From an uncultured Lachnospiraceae bacterium (GTDB taxonomy: Bacteria; Bacillota; Clostridia; Lachnospirales; Lachnospiraceae), in NCBI GenBank assembly GCA_910586015.1, contig CAJUGJ010000002.1, forward strand, positions 135,543 to 199,542: DNA of 64,000 nt. The letters run 5' to 3'. The position numbers were made by a program, and so were the translations under genes. Shown here in pieces: positions 8,999-17,844 of this stretch. The notes under the pieces are model-generated. The model made no database searches, was not told the origin of the DNA, and saw only the letters and a program-made list of their open reading frames with translations. Position 1 is the stretch's first letter, and each line of letters opens with the position of its first letter.

Positions 8999-9925
8999 CT
9001 AATTTTTCTTCATTAAATTACTAGTAACCGTATTATATAACTCTTGGGCTGCATTATAACCCATTTTCTTTTGACGGAAATTTACAGCTGCTGACTCACA
9101 AATCACCGCAAGATTTCTACCCGGACGGATTGGAATGTTATGGCAGACAACACGATTTCCTAAAAATTCAGTATACTGTTCTTCTAATCCTAAACGATCA
9201 TATTCCTTATCTTTTACCCATTCTTCTAATTTAATTACCAAATCAATAGATTGTGTATTTTTTACACTTTCTACTCCAAATAATGTTTTTACATTAATAA
9301 TTCCAATTCCTCTAAGTTCAATAAAATGCCTTGTAATATCTGGTGCTGTACCAATTAAAGTTTCGTCACTCACTTTTTTTATCTCAACTACATCATCACT
9401 GACTAAACGGTGTCCTCTTTTTATCAACTCTAGTGCCGCTTCACTTTTACCAATTCCGCTCTCTCCCATTATTAGAATACCTTCTCCATAGACATCTACT
9501 AAAACGCCATGTATGGAAATTCTAGGAGCTAGCTCTACATTTAGCCATCTGATTACCTCTGCCATAAAAGAAGATGTTGTTTTATCTGTACGAAATAATG
9601 GCACTCCAACTTCTGTTGCAATTTTACGAATATCTTCTTTAATCTCAATTCCACGGCAGAATACAATACAAGGCATTTTAAAACTCAGTAGTTTTTTCAT
9701 AATTCCTGTTCCATGATCGTCTTCCATTTTTTGCAGATAAGCATATTCTACATTCCCAATTACCTGAACCCGATCGGAATCGAAATAATCAAAAAAACCG
9801 GTCAATTGTAATGCAGGGCGGTTTACATCAGGTTGTGTAATTTTGATACTACTAATATCCAATTCTGGTGTACAATTTTCAAGTTTCATTTTTTCGACTA
9901 ATTTACTCAGTTCAACGGTATACAT
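8999..9925 (-). CDS. hprK: HPr kinase/phosphorylase
   Basis: 308 residues. Bifunctional enzyme that phosphorylates and dephosphorylates Ser46 of HPr or Crh, the hub of carbon catabolite control in Firmicutes. Walker A GESGIGKS lies near residue 155, followed by the RLVSDD region; the family signature LRGIGIINVKTLFG and the C-terminal RPGRNLAVICE are present. It heads the cluster that also encodes a Ser46-bearing HPr-like domain at 4814-5068, a likely substrate. A promoter lies just upstream at 9976-10004 and AAGGAG precedes the ATG. Confidence 0.97.
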   Translation of the reverse strand: MYTVELSKLVEKMKLENCTPELDISSIKITQPDVNRPALQLTGFFDYFDSDRVQVIGNVEYAYLQKMEDDHGTGIMKKLLSFKMPCIVFCRGIEIKEDIRKIATEVGVPLFRTDKTTSSFMAEVIRWLNVELAPRISIHGVLVDVYGEGILIMGESGIGKSEAALELIKRGHRLVSDDVVEIKKVSDETLIGTAPDITRHFIELRGIGIINVKTLFGVESVKNTQSIDLVIKLEEWVKDKEYDRLGLEEQYTEFLGNRVVCHNIPIRPGRNLAVICESAAVNFRQKKMGYNAAQELYNTVTSNLMKKN

Positions 9926-9975
9926 TTTCTTCTCCTTTTTCTATATAAATTCACGATACTATCTTTTACTGACTT

Positions 9976-10004
9976 ATCTTATCATATTTTTGCTGCTTAA
10001 TCAA
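9976..10004 (-). promoter_or_regulatory. Promoter of the hprK cluster
   Basis: On the minus strand TTGATT (9999-10004) and TAAGAT (9976-9981) are separated by 17 bases, about 50 bases before the hprK ATG. A short inverted repeat TCAAC...GTTGA overlaps the -35 side and may also serve the end of the chemoreceptor gene. Confidence 0.6.
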
Positions 10005-10021
10005 CTATTCTTGTTGAGCTG

Positions 10022-12085
10022 CTATACCTTAAATTTAGACATTTCTTGTTCCATCTCTACAGAAACTAGAGATAAGTTTTTTACACGTTCTGCAACAATA
10101 CAAATTCCTTCATATTGTTCTTGTAAAGAAGAAAAGGAATCCTTTGTAAGCTCAGCAGTATTTTTAGAAATATTACTGATTCTATTAATTGCAGATACAA
10201 CAGAATTATTAATTTGATACATTTCATTTACCATTTCTTCTATTTTTTGAATAGAACTTGTAGTTTTAGAATTCATTTCCTCTAATTTATCAAATGTCTG
10301 ACCTACTATCATAACAGCTTTCATTTGATTTATCATCTTTTCCTGCATTTCTTTTATATTTCCTACTGTATTATCAATATCTTTACAAAATTCTTGAATA
10401 ATTTGTTCGATATCTTTTGCTGCAACTGTAGAGTCTGATGCCAACTTACCAATAGATTTTGCTACGACAGCAAATCCTTGTTCTCCCGATCTAGCTGCTT
10501 CAATACTTGCATTAAGTGATAACAATTTTGTTTGAGAGGAAATCTTTTGAATTGTAGTGACAATTTCTGAAATCCTTTTTGACTGTTCTTCTAGCTTTAT
10601 AATTTTTTTATAAGAATCTTTCATCATCTGAGTTGTTATTTCGTTTTGTTTGCTTAATTCCTCTATATTTTTTATTCCCTGTTTTCGAAGTTCTATTGAT
10701 AATTTATTGTCCGTTATTAATAATTCACTTTTCTCTCTTAATTGTGTAAATCTTTTTTCCATCTGTTCTGTATGTATTATTACCTGTTTTACATCTTGAT
10801 TTTGACTATCTGTTCCTTGAGAAATTTCATGTACTGATTCACGAATACAACCAATCTTTTTCTCTATATCTACTAAATGACTAGAACTTTGAATTACTCC
10901 TTTTGTAAATATAGTAATTTTACTTAAAATACCTGATATCTTTGTGATCATACGATTAAAACTTTTTGATAAAGTTCCAAGCTCATTATTACTATTCTCC
11001 TCTGCCTGTATTGAAAAATCTCCATCAGAAGCATTTTTTACTAATTTATTTAATGTTATGATTGGTTTTGTCAATTTTTGTGTCTGTATAATAATTATTA
11101 TAATAGCTCCTGAAATTGCAACTGATACAATGAATACTAAAATGAAAATCATTCTATTTAATAATGCTTTTGCAGTTGACTTTTCTTGAAGTGTAATAAT
11201 AGACCAAGAATCAGACTCTCCCTTTAACGTAATCGGTGCATAGCTTACATAATAATCCTTTTCCTGATCTGTAATCTCTTTTACTCCGCTATTTCCTGTC
11301 ATAACCTCTTTAATAATATTCTGATAATCTTTTGAAATTTCAAAGTTTTGTTCTTCTGTTACAATATTTCCATTTGTATCGATATGTATTTTACCATCAT
11401 TATCTTTAAGAGAAACTGTTTTTGTAAGTGTTTTGTAGTTATATTGTTCCTGAATTTGAATGCTTTCTGGATGTGCTACTACAACACCCTCTCCATCAAT
11501 AATAAAAGAAATTACCTTTCGTTTTGTATCCGAATATTTATCAATCATACCTTGTAGATAATCCAATTTTAAATCAGCAGCAAAGACGCCAATAAATTCA
11601 TTTTCTTGATACATTGGGAAAAAAATCGAGGCACAGGGCATACCTGTGTTGACTGAATAATAAGACTGAGAAATAAATGCCTTTCTTTGTTCCATCATTT
11701 GAACAAACCACCAACGATTAGAACGATCTGCTAATGTTCCTGAAGAACGTCCTGTCTGCATTCCATCTGTTCCTTGTATATAAAGTAATTCTAAATAGGG
11801 ATTTCGTTTTGTACAGTCTTTTAAAATAGAGGTTTGTATCTCTGTCTGCATAGTAAGAATACTTGGATTTGTCGCCAGTTCTTCTGTCACCATATATGCA
11901 GCATCTACAAAAATTTTAATACTTTCTGCAATAAGTTCTGCCTGATCTCGATTTCTACTTTGAATTTCTTTTTCATGAAGGGATGTAAAAAATATGGCTA
12001 TAATGATAACTAATACCATAGCAAGTAACACTACTATTGTAATCATTGGTATTAACATCTGTCTAAAAATACTTTTATTTTTCAT
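10022..12085 (-). CDS. Methyl-accepting chemotaxis protein with extracellular dCache-like sensor
   Basis: 687 residues. Transmembrane segment near residues 10-33, an extracytoplasmic sensor of about 260 residues with the dCache-like stretch FIGVFAADLKLDYLQ, a second membrane segment near 305-330, HAMP domain, then a cytoplasmic coiled-coil signalling domain with NASIEAARSGEQGFAVVA at the hairpin tip. The tip reads SGEQGFAVVA where most receptors have AGExGxGFAVVA, two residues more. Ligand unknown; dCache sensors often bind amino acids. No che genes are nearby, so it is an orphan receptor with its own promoter (12138-12166), divergent from glmS. Confidence 0.9.
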   Translation of the reverse strand: MKNKSIFRQMLIPMITIVVLLAMVLVIIIAIFFTSLHEKEIQSRNRDQAELIAESIKIFVDAAYMVTEELATNPSILTMQTEIQTSILKDCTKRNPYLELLYIQGTDGMQTGRSSGTLADRSNRWWFVQMMEQRKAFISQSYYSVNTGMPCASIFFPMYQENEFIGVFAADLKLDYLQGMIDKYSDTKRKVISFIIDGEGVVVAHPESIQIQEQYNYKTLTKTVSLKDNDGKIHIDTNGNIVTEEQNFEISKDYQNIIKEVMTGNSGVKEITDQEKDYYVSYAPITLKGESDSWSIITLQEKSTAKALLNRMIFILVFIVSVAISGAIIIIIIQTQKLTKPIITLNKLVKNASDGDFSIQAEENSNNELGTLSKSFNRMITKISGILSKITIFTKGVIQSSSHLVDIEKKIGCIRESVHEISQGTDSQNQDVKQVIIHTEQMEKRFTQLREKSELLITDNKLSIELRKQGIKNIEELSKQNEITTQMMKDSYKKIIKLEEQSKRISEIVTTIQKISSQTKLLSLNASIEAARSGEQGFAVVAKSIGKLASDSTVAAKDIEQIIQEFCKDIDNTVGNIKEMQEKMINQMKAVMIVGQTFDKLEEMNSKTTSSIQKIEEMVNEMYQINNSVVSAINRISNISKNTAELTKDSFSSLQEQYEGICIVAERVKNLSLVSVEMEQEMSKFKV

Positions 12086-12137
12086 ATTTGTTTCTCCTTA
12101 TGTGTTCAAGAACACTATTGGTATTCTTGCAATTTTT

Positions 12138-12166
12138 ATTATATCGTATCAAAATAAGGAGTGCAA
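12138..12166 (-). promoter_or_regulatory. Promoter of the chemoreceptor gene
   Basis: TTGCAC (12161-12166) and a perfect TATAAT (12138-12143) on the minus strand, spaced 17 bases, about 50 bases before the ATG; AAGGAG gives the ribosome binding site. Confidence 0.7.
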
Positions 12167-12234
12167 CGAAAAATTCATTATAGTATCCTTGGAACGATTC
12201 TAAGATGAATTCATAGATTAAAGCTAGGAATTGA

Positions 12235-12263
12235 TTGACACTTTTCTAAGTTTATGTTAGGAT
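12235..12263 (+). promoter_or_regulatory. Promoter of glmS
   Basis: Consensus TTGACA (12235-12240), 17-base spacer, TAGGAT (12258-12263), ending 36 bases before the glmS start. This leaves too short a leader for a glmS ribozyme. Confidence 0.78.
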
Positions 12264-12299
12264 ATTTTTTTAAATTAAATATAGAAAGGAATGAAGGTT

Positions 12300-14132
12300 A
12301 TGTGTGGTATTATCGGATTCGCTGGTTATAAAAATGCTCCAGAAGCTCTGTTAAATGGATTATCCGAATTAGAATATCGTGGTTATGACAGTGCTGGAAT
12401 TGCCTGTTTTTCTAACGGAGTTATTAAGGTTTTAAAGTCTGTGGGAAAAGTTTCTAATCTGCGTAAAGAACTCCCACCTGATTTAGTTTCTTTTTGTGGT
12501 ATTGGTCACACACGTTGGGCAACTCATGGTGGTGTTTCTAAAGTAAATGCCCACCCACATACATTTGGTTGTGTTACTCTTATTCATAATGGAATTATCG
12601 AAAACTATCACGAACTAGAACTTACTTTAAAACAGCAGGGAAAACTTCCGATTTCCCAAACAGATAGTGAGATTGCAGCGATGTTAATTGATAGTTTTTA
12701 TCAAGGTAATGCCTATACTGCCATTCGAGATGCTGTTTTACAGTTCTCTGGATCTTATGCGTTTTGTATTATGTTTTCTGATCAACCAGAAACGATTTAT
12801 TGTATTCGAAAAGGTAGCCCTCTTGTCTGTTGTTGTTCGGAACAGGGATCGGTTGTAGCTTCTGATATGGTGGCCCTATTACGTTATTCAAAAGATTATT
12901 TTGTGCTTCCAGAACTTCAGATTGCCAAAGTAACTCGAAATTCAATTTTAGTTACAGATTTAGAGGGACAAGAATGTATTCCAAAATTGCTTTCTATTAC
13001 ATGGGATTTATCTTCTGCACAAAAAAATGGATTTAAGCATTATATGTTAAAAGAAATTTATGAACAGCCCCAATCCTTACATCGTACCCTTATGCCAAGA
13101 CTGCATAAAATGGATGATTCTACTCTTTTACTTCCAGATTTTAAGGAAGATCATATTCCTGATTCTCTTTTTTCCAATGTAAATCGTATTATTATTACTG
13201 CCTGTGGAACAGCTATGCACGCTGGATTGATTGGAAGAATTTTGTTAGAACGTCTTCTTCGAATTCCTGTCAGTGTAGAAATTGCTTCTGAGTTTCGCTA
13301 TGAAAATCCAATCTTAGATAAATATACTCTTGTCATTACTGTTTCCCAGTCTGGAGAAACTGCAGATACATTAGCTGCCCTTCGGCTTGCAAAAAATTTA
13401 GGAGCAAAGACTCTTTCTATTGTTAATGTAAAGGGATCTTCGATAGCAAGAGAAAGTAATGCTGTATTTTATACTCATGCTGGTCCTGAAATTGCTGTTG
13501 CTAGTACAAAAGCCTATACTGCCCAATTAGCTGCTTTTTATCTTATTGCATTTCGTTTTGCATATTTAACAAAACTTCAGACCAAGGCACAATGTGCTGA
13601 ACTCTCCTCAAAACTTTTTCATATTATTCCAGATGTGGAACAGGTTTTAATGCTTGCAGATAAAGTTAAAAAAATCAGCCGAAATCTCGTTTCTGCCACT
13701 GATCTTTTTTTTATCGGAAGAGGTCTCGATTATGCCCTCTCTTGTGAGGGTTCCATTAAATTAAAAGAAATTACTTATATTCATTCCGAAGCCTATGCTG
13801 CTGGAGAGTTAAAACATGGAACTCTTTCTCTTGTTACAGAAGGTGTTCCTGTTATTGCACTTGTCACTCAGCCTGACGTCTTTTCTAAAATGATTTCCAA
13901 TATCAAAGAAGTACGTGCAAGGGGTGCATTTGTTATTTGTATTACTACACAAGACATGGTTATTGATCCAACACTTTATGATCAAAAACTTATTTTGCCA
14001 CCAATCGATCCTTTATTTACACCATTTTGTGCTGCTGTTCTTTTGCAATTACTTGCTTATTATACTTCTCTTCTTCGTGGTCTAGATGTAGATCAACCAA
14101 GAAACTTAGCAAAATCTGTAACTGTAGAATAA
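12300..14132 (+). CDS. glmS: Glutamine--fructose-6-phosphate aminotransferase
   Basis: 610 residues. Makes glucosamine-6-phosphate from fructose-6-phosphate and glutamine, feeding peptidoglycan synthesis. The start was chosen so that Cys follows Met directly (MCGIIGF), because that Cys becomes the N-terminal nucleophile of the glutaminase domain; an in-frame ATG three codons earlier cannot be right. LEYRGYDSAGI marks the glutaminase domain; two SIS domains follow with SQSGETADT, and the C-terminus ends in DQPRNLAKSVTVE. It is the lone plus-strand gene in this part. Strong promoter at 12235; terminator shared with galM. No glmS ribozyme precedes it. Confidence 0.97.
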   Translation: MCGIIGFAGYKNAPEALLNGLSELEYRGYDSAGIACFSNGVIKVLKSVGKVSNLRKELPPDLVSFCGIGHTRWATHGGVSKVNAHPHTFGCVTLIHNGIIENYHELELTLKQQGKLPISQTDSEIAAMLIDSFYQGNAYTAIRDAVLQFSGSYAFCIMFSDQPETIYCIRKGSPLVCCCSEQGSVVASDMVALLRYSKDYFVLPELQIAKVTRNSILVTDLEGQECIPKLLSITWDLSSAQKNGFKHYMLKEIYEQPQSLHRTLMPRLHKMDDSTLLLPDFKEDHIPDSLFSNVNRIIITACGTAMHAGLIGRILLERLLRIPVSVEIASEFRYENPILDKYTLVITVSQSGETADTLAALRLAKNLGAKTLSIVNVKGSSIARESNAVFYTHAGPEIAVASTKAYTAQLAAFYLIAFRFAYLTKLQTKAQCAELSSKLFHIIPDVEQVLMLADKVKKISRNLVSATDLFFIGRGLDYALSCEGSIKLKEITYIHSEAYAAGELKHGTLSLVTEGVPVIALVTQPDVFSKMISNIKEVRARGAFVICITTQDMVIDPTLYDQKLILPPIDPLFTPFCAAVLLQLLAYYTSLLRGLDVDQPRNLAKSVTVE

Positions 14133-14143
14133 TTTTAACATAA

Positions 14144-14171
14144 AAAGAGTGGTATAAAATAGCCACTCTTT
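14144..14171. terminator. Bidirectional terminator between glmS and galM
   Basis: AAAGAGTGG ... CCACTCTTT forms a 9-bp stem with a 10-base loop, with A and T runs on either side, between convergent genes. Confidence 0.85.
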
Positions 14172-14186
14172 CTTACAAAAATTCTT

Positions 14187-15248
14187 TTATTTCACATTAA
14201 ATTTATAGATTGTAGTACTTTTAAACTCTTCTTTAGCAGCTAATCTTCCACTTGGTACATTTTTCATATTAATGGAATTTGGATAGAACTGAGTTTCAAA
14301 ACAAATTCCAGACCTTGATGGATACTTACGACCACCTTTTCCATGATCTTCCTTTGGAAGAAAATTAGAAGAATAAAATTGTAATCCTGGAAGATCTGTA
14401 AATACTTCCATTAAACGTCCACTTTTTTCTTCCCATAACTCTGCTACTTTCTGTACTTCACCTCGTTTCGTATGAAGTACAAAATTTTGATCATATCCAT
14501 TTCCATAATGAAGAGCTGGAAAATCGGCATCAATCTCTTTACCAATTTCCTTAAACTCTCTAAAATCTAATGGAGTCCCTGCAACATCTGCAAATATACC
14601 TGTTGGAATCAATTCAGAATCTGTTTCTGTGTACTGATCTGCAAAAATCCTCACTTTATGCTTTAATACACTTTCTGAGTCTTCTCCCTCCAGATTAAAA
14701 TAACTATGGTTTGTAAAATTGATTACAGTATCTTTATCACTTACTGCAAAATATTCAATTTTTAATTCATTTTTTTCTGTTAGAGAATATGTCACTGATA
14801 CCTCTAAATTTCCCGGAAATCCCTGTTCCATATCAGGACTTACTCTGGAAAATTTAACAAACCCACCATCTTCTCCATCTTGACATTGTGTTTGATACAT
14901 ATATTTATTATAACTATTACTTCCACTATGTAAACAGTTTTTTCCATCATTTTGTTCTAAATGATATTCTATTTCATTGACAACAAACTTTGCGTCTGCA
15001 ATTCGATTTGCATGACGTCCTAAAAAAGAACCGTATGCTGGAGGATTCACTTCATACCCTGATACATCATCATATCCAAGTACAACATCTTTTAAAATCC
15101 CCTGTTTATCTGGTACATAGATCTCGACAATATTTGCCCCATAATCTGTAAAAGATACTTTCATTCCATTTTGATTAGAAATGGTATAAAGTGTTGCTTG
15201 TTTGTTATCTTTTGTTATACCAAATGGTTTCTTGGTTAGAAAACTCAT
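14187..15248 (-). CDS. galM: Aldose 1-epimerase (mutarotase)
   Basis: 353 residues, the usual length. Interconverts alpha and beta anomers of galactose or glucose. Family motifs are FLGRHANRIADAKF, NFTNHSYFNL with the catalytic His and GICFETQFYPNSIN with the catalytic Glu near the C-terminus. It is not in a galactose operon here; neighbours are glmS (convergent) and a cold-shock gene upstream. No signal peptide, so cytoplasmic. Confidence 0.95.
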   Translation of the reverse strand: MSFLTKKPFGITKDNKQATLYTISNQNGMKVSFTDYGANIVEIYVPDKQGILKDVVLGYDDVSGYEVNPPAYGSFLGRHANRIADAKFVVNEIEYHLEQNDGKNCLHSGSNSYNKYMYQTQCQDGEDGGFVKFSRVSPDMEQGFPGNLEVSVTYSLTEKNELKIEYFAVSDKDTVINFTNHSYFNLEGEDSESVLKHKVRIFADQYTETDSELIPTGIFADVAGTPLDFREFKEIGKEIDADFPALHYGNGYDQNFVLHTKRGEVQKVAELWEEKSGRLMEVFTDLPGLQFYSSNFLPKEDHGKGGRKYPSRSGICFETQFYPNSINMKNVPSGRLAAKEEFKSTTIYKFNVK

Positions 15249-15277
15249 CCTTTTATCTCCTTTTTGCTATAAAGAAA

Positions 15278-15298
15278 GGAGCTGTTGCAAACAGCCCC
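15278..15298 (-). terminator. Terminator of the cold-shock gene
   Basis: On the minus strand GGGGCTGTT-TGC-AACAGCTCC followed by TTTCTTT. It lies between the cold-shock gene and galM and carries the GGAGCTGTTGCAAA core of the dispersed hairpin family. Confidence 0.75.
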
Positions 15299-15388
15299 TG
15301 CTAATCAATTTCGTTATTACAATATACTAATTCTGCATAATATAATATATCTATATATATAGAAAAAGGTACACTGAAAACTTCTTGA

Positions 15389-15589
15389 TTATATTCTTGT
15401 TACGTTTGTTGCCTGTGGTCCCTTTGCTCCCTGAACAACTTCGAACTCTACTTCCTGACCCTCTTCTAAAGACTTAAAGCCTTCCATATTGAGTCCAGAG
15501 TAATGAACGAATACATCGTTGCCCTGCTCGTCAGAGATGAAACCATAACCTTTTTGATTGTTAAACCATTTTACTGTACCTTTGTTCAT
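15389..15589 (-). CDS. Cold-shock domain protein
   Basis: 66 residues starting MNKGTVKWFNNQKGYGFI, a single OB-fold that binds single-stranded RNA or DNA. RNP1 (KGYGFI) and RNP2 (DVFVHY) are intact. The ATG five codons inside the longer open frame was chosen because GGAGG stands 8 bases before it. Monocistronic, with a strong promoter, a palindrome in the leader and a terminator. Role as an RNA chaperone is from the family; cold induction is not shown by the sequence. Confidence 0.95.
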   Translation of the reverse strand: MNKGTVKWFNNQKGYGFISDEQGNDVFVHYSGLNMEGFKSLEEGQEVEFEVVQGAKGPQATNVTRI

Positions 15590-15621
15590 GTGTAATTCCT
15601 CCAAAAAAAATATTATTTCTA

Positions 15622-15638
15622 TGTTGTAACTTACAACA
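15622..15638. promoter_or_regulatory. Palindrome in the cold-shock leader
   Basis: TGTTGTAA-C-TTACAACA is a perfect 8-bp inverted repeat starting 6 bases downstream of the -10 box, so at or just after the transcription start. It could be an operator or a 5'-end mRNA hairpin. Confidence 0.55.
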
Positions 15639-15643
15639 CATTT

Positions 15644-15672
15644 ATGATACCATCTTTATCCGAAAATGTCAA
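15644..15672 (-). promoter_or_regulatory. Promoter of the cold-shock gene
   Basis: TTGACA (15667-15672), 17-base spacer, TATCAT (15644-15649) on the minus strand. Confidence 0.8.
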
Positions 15673-15701
15673 ATCATATTTTCAATTTTTCAAGGAAATT
15701 C

Positions 15702-16430
15702 TTATCTTTTTTGCATCTTATGCGTTAAAAATTCCTTCCATATTTCTGTCGAACGATTGATTACTAATTCTTCCGGAAACTGTATTTCTTTTAATAATTC
15801 TATTGCTCTTTTATGATTTCCAACATCAGTATCTATATGTGCATCACTATTTATTATAATATCAACTTGTTCTATTTTACAAAGATTTAAATAATGTAAC
15901 ATATTTTCTCTGACATTTTTTCTAAATGTATTTGGAGAAAGCGAACTATTATTTACTTCTATTAACACATGATTTTCTTTTGCAGCACGTACTATTTTTT
16001 CATAATCTAATTCAAATCTTCCATCATCAGGGTGTCCTAATATAGTGACATAAGGATTTTCGATTGCCTTTAAAACCGCATTTGTATTCTGTTCTTTTGT
16101 ATGTTCTTTTGGAAAACAAGGAGGATGAATACTTGCAATACATAGATCTAGTTTTTTTAATACACTTTCTGGCAGATCGACAGAACCTTTAAAATCTAAA
16201 ATATTTAATTCACTTCCAAATAATAATTCAACTCCATACCGTTTTCTTGGGATAACACTAAGATTTTGAAAATAAAATAACTGACAAGTTCCCGGTATTG
16301 TTGGAGCATGTTCTGTAATTCCTAAAATTTTAACTCCTTGTTTGGAGGCTGCCTTTGCCATCTCAGTAATGGTACTATAAGCATGACCACTTGCTAGTGT
16401 ATGGGTATGCAGATCTAAAATATCAATCAT
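15702..16430 (-). CDS. PHP-domain phosphatase of the YcdX type
   Basis: 242 residues. The opening DLHTHTLASGHAYSTI is the first metal motif of the PHP family; further metal-binding positions appear in ITEHAP, GHPDDGRFELDY and NSDAHI. YcdX-type proteins are trinuclear-zinc phosphatases; substrate here is unknown. A GTG lies one codon upstream, but GAGGGAA sits better for the ATG. Lies 41 bases downstream of the small membrane protein gene and may share its transcript. Confidence 0.88.
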   Translation of the reverse strand: MIDILDLHTHTLASGHAYSTITEMAKAASKQGVKILGITEHAPTIPGTCQLFYFQNLSVIPRKRYGVELLFGSELNILDFKGSVDLPESVLKKLDLCIASIHPPCFPKEHTKEQNTNAVLKAIENPYVTILGHPDDGRFELDYEKIVRAAKENHVLIEVNNSSLSPNTFRKNVRENMLHYLNLCKIEQVDIIINSDAHIDTDVGNHKRAIELLKEIQFPEELVINRSTEIWKEFLTHKMQKR

Positions 16431-16471
16431 CACTTTCCCTCATTTCTACTCTCTTTTTATCATTCTTTTGT

Positions 16472-16918
16472 TTACTCTATATTATCAGAATCCAACATTC
16501 GATCTAAAACTGCTTTATAAATTAAAATAATTCGTGCGTCCAAGTAGCAATACTTATTTATAATAAATTCGTGTGTCTTTACCACAAAACAAATACTTAA
16601 CAAAACCAAAGCAGTTATTGTAACTGCTGGGTGCAGTCCCTGTATAATTAAATAAAGTGAAGCAAATAGATATACTAAAAATAAAAGCAGATACGTTCGA
16701 TTAATTCGATAAGCATATAGTAATGTTTCTTCCAAACGTTTTTGCATTTTATTTAGCATCTGCTCATCTCTACCTTCTAATTGTAAAACAATATCTTCAA
16801 AAACAGGTTTTGTATCAGGTTCAGGATTTTCTACATTTTTTCGAAAACAGTCCAAGTATTTTTTATAATTTGTTTCTCCAAACTCTTGTTTTATGAGTTT
16901 TTGAAATACATTTGCCAT
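16472..16918 (-). CDS. Small membrane protein of unknown function
   Basis: 148 residues. A soluble charged N-terminal part (about residues 1-75, one likely coiled helix) is followed by two membrane segments (YLLLFLVYLFASLYLIIQGL and a second ending at SICFVV) and a short tail. Not recognised. The start at MANVFQKL was chosen over one 19 codons upstream because AAGGGAG stands 6 bases before it. Neighbour of the PHP phosphatase. Confidence 0.75.
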   Translation of the reverse strand: MANVFQKLIKQEFGETNYKKYLDCFRKNVENPEPDTKPVFEDIVLQLEGRDEQMLNKMQKRLEETLLYAYRINRTYLLLFLVYLFASLYLIIQGLHPAVTITALVLLSICFVVKTHEFIINKYCYLDARIILIYKAVLDRMLDSDNIE

Positions 16919-17107
16919 AAGATACTCCCTTCTATATATGGTTTTTCTTGTTTTAGTATTTGTCAAATTGAACAAGAAAACGAATGTAAAATCTTGAAAA
17001 TCTTGAAATATTCACAAATTGTTCATAAGTTAGCCATAGTAATTCCATATCTATCTTTTATAATAAATTTATCAAAAATGCTTACAAGATATTTTTTCAT
17101 AAAACAA

Positions 17108-17143
17108 AGCCTGGCAGATATCCTCTCCCCCTTCTGTCAGGCT
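17108..17143 (-). terminator. Terminator of the M14/propeller/SBP/permease operon
   Basis: Minus strand AGCCTGACAGA ... TCTGCCAGGCT with one mismatch, followed by TTGTTTT, just after the permease stop. Confidence 0.75.
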
Positions 17144-17153
17144 TCTCCTCTTT

Positions 17154-17834
17154 TTATCCTTCTACTTCTCCCGGAGAGAAATGTTTTGCAAGAAGACGAA
17201 ACACAATTTCAATTAAGACAGTTAAAAATAAATAAAACAAAAGTGAAAAGAAAATAGAAAAAAACGGGTAACTTGTTCTTTGACCAATCCGCTCCATGAC
17301 GTTAGAAAGATCATTTACTCCAATATATCCTGCGGTTACTGTCCACTGAAGTAAATGAATTGTTAAACGTTTTATAGAAAACCATGATTCTTCTATTGCC
17401 TGTGGAAATGCAATAGAGTAAAATAAATGTCCAAGTCTTGCCGTAACTGCTTCATCTTGTCTTCTTTGAGCGTTTCGAATAGAATGGGAAATAATTTCTG
17501 CAAAATGTCCTGCTCCCCAACATCCTAATGCACCTCCAGCAATAAGAACAGAACCAGAATGAGCTTTTTTCCATAAAACATAATAAAAAAATAGAATTAA
17601 CAAAGGAACAGGTGCACTGCGCAAAAAAAAGCAAATTCCCCCTGTCAATCCAGAGAGCAGCCGTTTGCGATAACACATAAAGTAACTTAATAACCCTCCT
17701 AATAAAAAGGAAATCAGCCATGCAATTCCTGTAATAATAACTGTAACAAAAGCACTTTTTAGAATCAGATAATAGGCGTTTCCCGAAATTAGGTTGCTAG
17801 ATATCGCATCCAGTAGATTTCGTATCATACTCAT
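17154..17834 (-). CDS. Amino-acid-type ABC transporter permease, no ATPase partner in the window
   Basis: 226 residues with about five membrane segments, of the His/Glu/Gln permease family. The cytoplasmic EAA loop is recognisable but degenerate: DEAVTARLGHLFYSIAFPQA where the family has EAA---G---------I-LPQA. Last gene of a four-gene operon with the solute-binding protein 10 bases upstream. Such transporters normally have an ATPase gene next door; none is present. It may borrow an ATPase, or the pair may sense rather than transport. Membrane topology is clear; substrate is not. Confidence 0.8.
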   Translation of the reverse strand: MSMIRNLLDAISSNLISGNAYYLILKSAFVTVIITGIAWLISFLLGGLLSYFMCYRKRLLSGLTGGICFFLRSAPVPLLILFFYYVLWKKAHSGSVLIAGGALGCWGAGHFAEIISHSIRNAQRRQDEAVTARLGHLFYSIAFPQAIEESWFSIKRLTIHLLQWTVTAGYIGVNDLSNVMERIGQRTSYPFFSIFFSLLFYLFLTVLIEIVFRLLAKHFSPGEVEG

Positions 17835-17844
17835 TCGTATCCTC

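Noticed and set aside
12086..12299. glmS ribozyme upstream of glmS
   Set aside because: A consensus promoter ends only 36 bases before the start codon, leaving no room for the roughly 150-base ribozyme, and its conserved core was not seen.
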